From NCBI GenBank assembly GCA_020161455.1, contig JAIUNZ010000001.1, forward strand, positions 310,001 to 374,000: 64,000 nucleotides of DNA, written 5' to 3'. The notes under the pieces are model-generated. The model was not told where the DNA came from. It saw nothing but the letters and a program-made list of their open reading frames with translations, and searched no databases. The stretch is from Bacteroidota bacterium (GTDB lineage: Bacteria > Bacteroidota > Bacteroidia > Flavobacteriales > Flavobacteriaceae). Both the position numbers and the translations under genes were made by a program. This document shows positions 27,382 to 36,300 of this stretch, in pieces. The first letter of the stretch is position 1; each line of letters opens with the position of its first letter.

Positions 27382-27942
27382 TTAATTTAAAAGTAGTGGT
27401 AACAAAAAGTAAGACATCAACAAACCGCCAATAAAAAATCCGATAACTGCTTTTAGTGACGGGATTTGTAGGTTACTTAATCCAGAGATAGCGTGACCAG
27501 AAGTACATCCACCAGCATATCGGGAACCAAAACCAATTAATAAACCACCTAAAAGAAGTATTGTAATTATTTTTGGAGAGGAAAAGACTTGTTCACCAAA
27601 TAGATAATCAGGAAGTAGTTTTCCATTTGGAGCATCAATTCCCAAAGCAGAAAGTTCTGTTACTGTTTTTGGATTAACAGCTACATTATCTGGTCTTTGC
27701 ATGAAGTGAACTGCTACATATCCGCCAATCATAGCACCAAGTACAACAACAAAGTTCCAACGCTGTGCTTTCCAATCCCAATCGAAAAAAGACACCTTCT
27801 TTCCTATTCCGGTCATGGCACATAAAGAACGAAGATTGGAAGACATACCAAAAGTTTTACCAAAATAAGTAAGTACTAACATTATGATTCCAATTATAAA
27901 ACCTGAAACAGACCAATGCCATGTTGCTGAAAGAAACTCCAT
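27382..27942 (-). CDS. YeeE/YedE half transporter, first subunit
   Basis: A 186-residue membrane protein with about five hydrophobic helices and the family motif YAGGCTSGHAISGLS near residues 147-161. The GGCxSGH signature carries the conserved Cys of YeeE/YedE thiosulfate or sulfur-compound transporters. It is the first gene of a two-gene unit with the DUF6691 protein (six-base gap). In Bacteroidota this pair often lies by sulfide or persulfide metabolism genes; none is seen here. A -7 element TATTTTTG is present 18 bases upstream of its start on the minus strand. Confidence 0.92.
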   Translation of the reverse strand: MEFLSATWHWSVSGFIIGIIMLVLTYFGKTFGMSSNLRSLCAMTGIGKKVSFFDWDWKAQRWNFVVVLGAMIGGYVAVHFMQRPDNVAVNPKTVTELSALGIDAPNGKLLPDYLFGEQVFSSPKIITILLLGGLLIGFGSRYAGGCTSGHAISGLSNLQIPSLKAVIGFFIGGLLMSYFLLPLLLN

Positions 27943-27959
27943 TTTTTAATTAATTTTTG

Positions 27960-27967
27960 CAAAAATA
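27960..27967 (-). promoter_or_regulatory. -7 promoter element TATTTTTG
   Basis: A perfect TAnnTTTG match, read on the minus strand, lies just upstream of the YeeE/YedE pair. No matching TTG at 19-21 bases upstream is clear. Confidence 0.38.
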
Positions 27968-28053
27968 GGAATTCAAACTAAGTATTGTGGCTAAAAATGT
28001 ATAATTTTATGGACTATTTTTTTAATTAAAATAAATTAGGTACACTTTTTGAA

Positions 28054-28536
28054 ATGCAGATTACCAAACAAATTGTTATGAAAACTACATTAAAAACTAT
28101 CAGTTTGATTACTACTTTATTTCTTATAAATGCTTGTGTAAGCACACGATTGACTATAAAAAACATTGATGACAATGCTCCATCACCAGTATTGGTTAAT
28201 AAAGACCAATTTTTAGTAACCGAATATAGTTCTGATAAAAAATATGGATATGACCCAGATTATCCCATTAATGTATTTTACAAAAACACTAATGACGACA
28301 ACTTAAATGCTAATCGGTTTTTAAACGCTTTAGCTGGTCCAAAAGGAGAAGCTATTTTTTATACAAAAATTGAGACCTGTTGCCCGTTTCCAAGCAAAAG
28401 AACTGATATGGGTGCAGGGTTGTTAGATGTATATGAAATAAGCTGGAAAGGACAATCAAAACCAGTACGTTTATATTTGAATATCTATGAAAAAGGATAT
28501 TTATATATTCCGCTTGGATTTAGTATAAAAAAATAA
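28054..28536 (+). CDS. Small predicted lipoprotein of unknown function
   Basis: A 160-codon frame. The more likely start is the internal ATG at 28078, giving MKTTLKTISLITTLFLINACVS, a lipoprotein signal whose lipobox is INAC. The mature part is short and polar, with NVFYKNTN and a Cys pair in ETCCPFPSKR. Late segments such as VRLYLNIYEKGYLYIPLG suggest a beta-rich domain. No known family is recognised. It stands alone, divergent from the transporter pair and 51 bases before kdsA, and could be co-transcribed with kdsA. Confidence 0.7.
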   Translation: MQITKQIVMKTTLKTISLITTLFLINACVSTRLTIKNIDDNAPSPVLVNKDQFLVTEYSSDKKYGYDPDYPINVFYKNTNDDNLNANRFLNALAGPKGEAIFYTKIETCCPFPSKRTDMGAGLLDVYEISWKGQSKPVRLYLNIYEKGYLYIPLGFSIKK

Positions 28537-28587
28537 ATTTTCTTCATAAAATATTCTTAAATTAGCGGTTTTTAAACCCACATATTA

Positions 28588-29406
28588 ATGAATATTAAAG
28601 AAATACCTCAAATAAAAAATACTGACAGCAATCAGTTTTTCCTATTAGCAGGTCCATGTGCCATTGAAGGAGAAGAGATGGCTATGAAAATTGCAGAAAG
28701 ACTAGTATCCATCACCAATAAATATAAAATACCTTTTGTATTTAAAGGTTCCTTTAAAAAAGCCAATCGTTCAAGAATAGACAGTTTCTCAGGAATTGGG
28801 GACGAAAAAGCTTTAAAAATTCTTAGAAAAGTTAGTGAAACTTTTCAAATACCAACAGTTACCGATATTCATACCAATGAAGATGCTGCTAAAGCTGCAC
28901 AATACGTTGATGTATTACAGATTCCAGCTTTTTTAGTTCGTCAAACCGACTTAGTGGTTGCCGCAGCGACTACTGGTAAAATTGTAAACCTAAAGAAAGG
29001 ACAATTTATGAGTCCAGAAAGCATGAAACATGCAGTTCAAAAAGTATTAGATTGTCAAAATAATAACGTTATGGTAACCGATAGAGGAAGTATGTTTGGT
29101 TATCAAGATATGGTAGTCGATTATAGAGGAATTCCAACCATGCAAAGTTTTGCTACTACAGTATTAGATGTTACTCATTCACTTCAACAACCCAATCAAA
29201 TGGCTGGAGTAACTGGAGGAAGACCCGAAATGATAGAAACTATTGCAAAAGCAGGAATAGCTGTTGGTGTTGATGGTATTTTTATCGAAACTCATTTTGA
29301 CCCAAAAAACGCAAAAAGTGATGGTGCCAACATGTTGCATTTAGATCTTTTTGAAGGCCTGATGACTAAATTAGTAGCCATTAGAAAAACAATAAATTCA
29401 TTTTAA
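28588..29406 (+). CDS. kdsA: 3-deoxy-8-phosphooctulonate (Kdo-8-phosphate) synthase
   Basis: A 272-residue TIM-barrel enzyme that condenses phosphoenolpyruvate with arabinose-5-phosphate to Kdo-8-phosphate, the first committed Kdo step for LPS. Family blocks are LAGPCAIEGEE (about 19-29), FKGSFKKANRSR (about 52-63), VTDIHTN, GQFMSPESMKHAV, VTDRGSMFGYQDMVVDYRG and ETHFDPKNAKSDG. The Asn in the KKANRSR segment is kept, and the length is typical. It is followed 18 bases later by an outer-membrane protein gene. It links functionally with the LPS-type locus at the left end. Confidence 0.97.
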   Translation: MNIKEIPQIKNTDSNQFFLLAGPCAIEGEEMAMKIAERLVSITNKYKIPFVFKGSFKKANRSRIDSFSGIGDEKALKILRKVSETFQIPTVTDIHTNEDAAKAAQYVDVLQIPAFLVRQTDLVVAAATTGKIVNLKKGQFMSPESMKHAVQKVLDCQNNNVMVTDRGSMFGYQDMVVDYRGIPTMQSFATTVLDVTHSLQQPNQMAGVTGGRPEMIETIAKAGIAVGVDGIFIETHFDPKNAKSDGANMLHLDLFEGLMTKLVAIRKTINSF

Positions 29407-29424
29407 ATTATATTCTATTACACT

Positions 29425-30273
29425 TTGAAAAAATTAATTCTTTTCGTCGTTTTGGTTACTTTTTGTGTTGGTCAAAAAAGTTATTGTCAAGATAGTAAAA
29501 CTACTAATCCTGATAAATATACTAAACATAATAAAGGTAAAATGTATATTTATTGGGGTGGAAACAGAGACAATTATACAAAATCTAATATACATTTTAA
29601 AGGAGCTGATTATGATTTTACACTTTATGATGTTGTAGCAGAAGATAAACCCAAAGGATGGCATATTGATTATATAAATCCTGGTAGAATGACCATTCCG
29701 CAAACAAACTTTCGAATTGGCTATTTTATTACTGATCATTATAATATCTCCTTAGGTGTAGATCACATGAAATATGTAATGGAACAAAATAGAGCCGTCA
29801 ATTATAGCGGATACTATCCAAACCCAGGAAATTATGGAGAAATTTTACCCAATAATCAAGTATTACTTACCGAAGATTTCCTTACTTTTGAACATACCGA
29901 TGGTTTAAATTATGTCAATACTGAATTTTCTAGAGTTGATGATTTATCGGGTTTATTAAAATTACCAAATACAGATAAATTTCAATTAAATATAACAGAA
30001 GGTGTTGGTATTGGTGTATTATATCCAAAAACGAATGCCAAAGTTTTGGGAAATGAAAGACATGATGATTTTCATATTTCAGGATATGGAGTATCTGCCA
30101 AAGTAGGATTAAACTTCACCTTTTTTAAACACTTTTTTATTCAAACAGAATTAAAAGGAGGTTACATTAATATGAATGACATTAGAACAACCAAAGACTC
30201 TGCTGATAGTGCTTCGCAAGAATTTTTCTTTTTACAAAGAATAATAGCTGTTGGAGGAATCTTTCAATTATAA
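29425..30273 (+). CDS. Outer-membrane beta-barrel-like protein, TTG start
   Basis: A 282-residue exported protein. The start is a TTG at 29425, chosen because it yields a complete signal peptide (KKLILFVVLVTFCVGQKSYCQ); the next ATG lies beyond it. The mature part alternates polar and aromatic residues in strands, for example KMYIYWGGNRDNYTKS, RIGYFITDHYNISLGVDHMKY and SAKVGLNFTFFKHFFIQTELKGGYI. It ends in a hydrophobic strand, GGIFQL. This fits a small outer-membrane barrel. No ligand or family is recognised. It follows kdsA by 18 bases and is followed after 29 bases by the giant adhesin. Confidence 0.72.
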   Translation: MKKLILFVVLVTFCVGQKSYCQDSKTTNPDKYTKHNKGKMYIYWGGNRDNYTKSNIHFKGADYDFTLYDVVAEDKPKGWHIDYINPGRMTIPQTNFRIGYFITDHYNISLGVDHMKYVMEQNRAVNYSGYYPNPGNYGEILPNNQVLLTEDFLTFEHTDGLNYVNTEFSRVDDLSGLLKLPNTDKFQLNITEGVGIGVLYPKTNAKVLGNERHDDFHISGYGVSAKVGLNFTFFKHFFIQTELKGGYINMNDIRTTKDSADSASQEFFFLQRIIAVGGIFQL

Positions 30274-30302
30274 TTACTGACAACAACTAAACCAAAAATT
30301 TT

Positions 30303-33300
30303 ATGAAAAGAATTACGTTATTATTGTTGAGTTTCTTTTTTTCTTTCACGGGCTATTCACAATTAGCGCTTGAAGGATTTGAATCAACCACAGGACCAGA
30401 TGCACTTCCTTCTACAAACTGGACATTGGGTACAGGAAATTGGTTGGTGTTTGACAATGGAGTGCCTACCGTTAATCGTTGGGGAATTTCTACTGTTACC
30501 ACACCACCAACACAAGTGTATCAAGGAACTAATGCTGCCTACATGGCACGCGAGACTAATTTTTCGGCAGGTCAAACTATAGAAGACTACTTAGCGTCGC
30601 CTGTATTTACAGTTCCAACCAATGGACAGCTTCGTTTTTGGACAAGAGGTTTCTTCCTTGGGAATCAAGGAACCGTTTATCAAATAAAAGTCGCACCAGC
30701 TGCCGCTAATCCAACGGATCCAAACTCTTATCTTTTGGTTCAACAATGGACTGATGCCGATTTGGTAGCAAGCGTTAGTCAATATGAAGAAAAAGTAGTT
30801 AATTTGACTGATTATGTTGGTCTTAATGTTCGTATTGCTTTTGTGATGCAACAAGCTCCAATCACTGCTCCATTTGGAGATCGTTGGTTTGTTGATAATG
30901 TACAAGTAGTGGCACAGTGTTTTGATCCTACTGCTTTAACAGCAACACCAGCCATTACTTCGGCTCAATTGAGTTGGACAAATCCTGGAACAACTTCTTG
31001 GGAAGTAGAACTTATACCAGCAGGAAATACTCCAACTGGAACAGGAACTGTACATAATGGAGCACCTTCTTATAATGTCACTACTACTTTACCAGCCAAT
31101 GTTCCTTTAACAGCTTCAACAGCCTATAAATATTATGTAAGAGCAATTTGTTCAGGAGGTGTTACCAGTCAATGGGTTGGTCCATATAATTTCTCAACAC
31201 TCTCTCCAGGCTTAAGTTGTGCTGCACCAATAGTTGTTGGAACTTTGCCTTATAGCACTACAGACAACACAGCCAATTACTCAGACATGACAGATGTTTC
31301 GCAACCCGCAGGATGTGCAGGTGGAGGAACAAATTATATGGCAGGTAACGAGGTGTTTTATTCTTATACTGCTCCAACCAATGGTACAATAAGTGTTTCA
31401 TTGACACCAACAGCCAATAACTCAAGTCTTTTTGTATATGATGGATGTACAAATGTAACTGTTGCTTGTTTGGGTGGAGTTGCCAATACAAATAATACTA
31501 TTAGAAACTTACCTAATATTCCAGTAGTAGCTGGTCATAATTACATTATTGTAGTTTCGTCTAGTGCTGCAACACAAACTGTCGGTTACACTTTAATAAT
31601 TCAAGAAGTAAACTGTGCTAACCCGGCTAATTTGAATGCTACAGGAATTTCACAAACCGGAGCCACATTAAGTTGGGCAGCTGGAGGAGCTACTTCATGG
31701 GAAGTAGTTGTGCAAACAGCTGGAGTAGGTGTTCCACCAGGAGCAGGAACACAAACCAATGCTAATTCAAACTATGTAGTACCAACAGTATTAACCCCCA
31801 ATACAAACTATGAGTTTTATGTAAGAGCTGATTGTAATAATGGAACTTTCAGTGCGTGGTCTGGACCATTTGCATTTAGAACATTGTGTACTGCTTTTGC
31901 TGTACCATTCCAAGAAGGATTCAACAGCACCTCAACAACAGAAGGATGTTGGACAGTTAGAAATGTGAATAATGATGCAGATGCCTGGGATATGAACTAT
32001 GCTACTAATCCTTTTGAAGGTAATCAAGTAGCCATGATGTTTACAGATGGTAATGCTGGAGCTAATGACGATTGGTTGATTTCACCACAAATACTACTTA
32101 CTGGAAATCAACGATTACGATACCGTTATAGAGTACAATCGGCTGCTGAGCCAAATGACTTTAGAGTAATGTTATCTACAAATGGTACTAGTCCAGCAGA
32201 TTTTACCACTACTTTAGTGCCGTTAACCTCATATAGTAATATTACCTATATGGAAGCCATAATAAATCTTTCTGCCTACTCAGTACCTGTAAATATAGCA
32301 TGGCATGTACCACCTGGCGGTTTAGATGGTTGGCGTTTGTATGTTGACAATGTTATTATAGAAGATTTACCAACTTGCCCAGAGCCTAGTATGTTAACTG
32401 CAACGGCAGTATTATCAACTTCTGCAACACTGACATGGAACAATGGAAATACAGAAACCGAATGGCAAATACTAGCATTAGCATGTGGCTCTCCAGCACC
32501 AGCTGCAGGAGCAACAGGTTTTGTAACAGTTCCTCCTACTGGTTCTCCATATACTTTAATGGGATTATCACCAACAACCTGTTATGATGTTTATATCAGA
32601 GCGGTTTGTCCAGGTAATGATTTAAGTCCATGGACTGGACCAGCAACGTTTACTACACAAGTAGCCCCGCCAGTATGTGGAGGTCAATATATAGATGCAG
32701 GAGGAATTGCGGCTAATTACCCTAATAATTCAGATTCAACAGTAACCATTTGTCCAACAACTACAGGAGATGTTGTAACGGTTACTTTTACCTCATTTGA
32801 CACAGAAGCGAATTGGGATGGATTATACGTGTTTGATGGGAATTCGATTAGTGCACCTCAAATAGCAAGTACGAACCCAGCAGCAAATGTACCAGGTGGA
32901 TTGGCAGGATCATTTTGGGGAACCACTATTCCTGGTCCATTTACCTCAACAAGTGTTGATGGTTGTCTTACTTTCCGTTTTAGAAGTGATGGTTCCGTGA
33001 ATAATCCAGGGTGGGTTGCAAATGTGACCTGTGCACCGCCACCAACGTGTAGAAAACCAGTGGCAATTACTTCATCTACCATTACTTCAACATCTGTTAG
33101 TTTAACTTGGACACAACCAGCCAATCCAGATACAAGTGTTGCATCAGAATGGCATGTATTAGCTTTACCATGTGGATCGGCACCTCCAACTGCAGCATCA
33201 ACAGGATTTGTTACCGCAACAACCAATAGCAACTATTTGTTAACGAATCTTACACCAGACACTTGTTATGATATTTACATAAGAGCTGTTTGTTCATCAA

Positions 33301-36300
33301 CTGATTTAAGTGAATGGGCAGGACCAAGAACTATCACTACACAAATTGCTCCACCCGTTTGTGGAGGTATATTTACCGATGCAGGAGGAGCCACAGGAAA
33401 TTATCCTAACAACTCTGATTCAACAATTACTATTTGTCCAACAATACCTGGAGAAATTGTTACGGTAACATTTACTTCGTTTAATACTGAAGCAAATTGG
33501 GATGCTTTATATATTTTTGATGGAAATTCCATTGCTGCTCCGCAAATTGCTAGTACAAATGGTGCAGGAAATGTACCAGGAGGATTAGCTGGAGGATTTT
33601 GGGGAACCGTTATTCCAGATCCCGTAACTTCATCAAGTATAGATGGCTGTTTAACGTTCCGTTTTAGAAGTGATGCTTCTTTCAATAATCCAGGATGGGT
33701 TGCAAACGTAACCTGTGGACCAGCACCAACATGTCCAAGACCAACGGCTCTAACCTTTACCGCTATAACAGAAACTAGTGCAACTGTAAACTGGACGGAA
33801 GTTGGAAGCGCAACTATGTGGGAAGTAATAGTATTACCCGCAGGTTCACCAGCACCTTTGGCAACTACAACTGGAGAAACTGTAACTACAAATTCCTATT
33901 CGATTACTAATTTACAATCTGCTACGGCTTATGATGTATATATAAGAGCATTATGTGGTACAAACGATATTAGTTTATGGTCAAATAAAGGTACTTTTAG
34001 AACCCTTATTGTAAACGACGCTTGTAGTACAGCAATAAATGTTCCTGTAAACCCAGACACCAATTGTCTTCAATTTGTTAATGGAACTGTAATAGGTGCT
34101 ACGGCATCACCTGAACCAAACGCTTGTGGTGGTACTGATGATGATGATGTATGGTTTTCATTTGTTGCAACAGCTACAAGTCACAGTATTAATTTAAATA
34201 ATGTAGCTGGAAGTACAACTGATTTATTTCATGTTTTATATTCGGGTACATGTGGTGCTTTAACTCAAGTTTACTGTAGTGATCCAAATGAAAGTTTGGC
34301 ACAAAATTTAGTTATTGGACAAACCTATTATATCAGAGTTTATACATGGACCGCAACACCAAATCAGACTACAACTTTTACTGTTTGTATTGGAACTATT
34401 CCGCCACCAATTTCGACAAGTACAACATTATATACGAATCCACAATTGGTGGAAGACGTATTATTAGATTCAACGTGTGCGGTAGTTAGTAATATTACAT
34501 GGTCAACAGGTACAAACTTTGGATCGACAAACGGTATTGGCTATTTCAATCAAAATGGATCATCATTCCCTTTTAGTGAAGGAATTGTATTGACAACAGG
34601 TAGTGTTAATAATGCACCAGGACCAAATGATTCTATTTTAAGTGATGGAAATCAAGCATGGACTGGAGATACGCAGTTGGAAGCAATTGTTTTAGGAGCA
34701 ACAGGCCAAGCAATGAACTCAAAAAATGCTACCAAATTAGAATTTGATTTTGTTCCTATTATTAATACATTAAGCTTTAATTTCATTTTTGCTTCGGAAG
34801 AATATGGAAGTTTCCAATGTGATTACTCAGATGCCTTTGCGTTTTTATTAACTAATACAGCTACTGGTGTAACCACTAACTTGGCTGTTTTACCAGGTAC
34901 TACTACTCCTATTTCTGTAGTAACCATAAATAATACGCTTTATAATCCGGGATGTGTTTCTCAAAACCCACAATATTTTGGGAATTATTATGAATTACCA
35001 GAAGGACAAAATCCACTTGGAGCACCAATTGATTATAACGGTATGACTGTTCCTTTAACAGCATCCTCACCTGTAATACCTGGCCAAACTTATCATATTA
35101 AATTAGTAATAGCAGACCGTTTAGATACTCTATATGATTCAGCAGTATTTATAGAAGGTGGTAGTTTTAACATTGGTACGGTAGATTTGGGTAATGATTT
35201 ATTACAAGAAACCAATAATGCCATCTGTTTTGGAGAAACACAATTATTAGATAGTGGATTAGACCCAGCTGATTTTACATTTACTTGGTCGATAGGAACA
35301 ACTGTTTTAACTTCTGAAACGGGTCCTAGTTTATTGGTTACTGAACCAGGAAGTTATACTTTAAGCGCTACTTATAACAATACAACTTGTAGCGCAACAG
35401 ATACTGTTCAAGTTGAATTTTATCCAGAATTAATTAGTGGAACAGCTCCTAATCTAGTAGAATGTGGTACAAATGATATCGCTACTTTTGATTTAACTGA
35501 AAATACCTCTATAATATTAAATGGAAATAATCCTGCTACACATACTGTTACATTTTATACAGATGCTGCATTAACTAATCTTATTGCTACTCCAACGGCT
35601 TTTGAGAATACTTCTAATCCGCAAACTATTTATTATCAATTAGCGAATGCTGGAGATTGTTCTGTTAACGGAAGTTTTGGTTTAATTGTTCAACCTTTAA
35701 CAGCAATTGTATTTAGTCTTCCAACACAAATTTGTGCAAATGGTGCTGTACCGACTTTACCTAACATATCAGATAATAATATTTCTGGAGATTGGACACC
35801 GGCAACTGTAGATAATTCACAAACGCAAATCTATACGTTTGTTGCAGATAATACGAATGCCGTTTGTACTCAACCATACGAAATTACTATCGAAGTTTTA
35901 CAACAAATTACACCTACATTCCTTTCTCCTGCTCCAATTTGTAGTGGAGATGTAGCCCCGGTTTTACCATTAACTTCAAATAATGGAGTAACTGGAACTT
36001 GGAGCCCAGATGTAGTAAGTAATACACAAACACAAACTTACACCTTCACTCCTACTGACAATCCATGTGCTACGACTACTCAAATAGTTGTTACAGTATA
36101 TCAAGATTGTTCTTTTGGAAGTTATGCAAACGCAGTTTGGCTTACTGATTGTGATACTAATAATTTCTTTAATACTGTGGGTTCTGGAACATCCATTATT
36201 GGACCTGTGGAAAATATTTTCCCTAATTCTGATTTAGGAACCTACATCAGTAATTCAAGTACTTTAAAATTGCGTGGTGCCGAAGTAAAAACTTTTAAAG

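Noticed and set aside
32858..33685. Antisense frames in the adhesin
   Set aside because: They are shadows of the repeated FN3 and CUB coding sequence.
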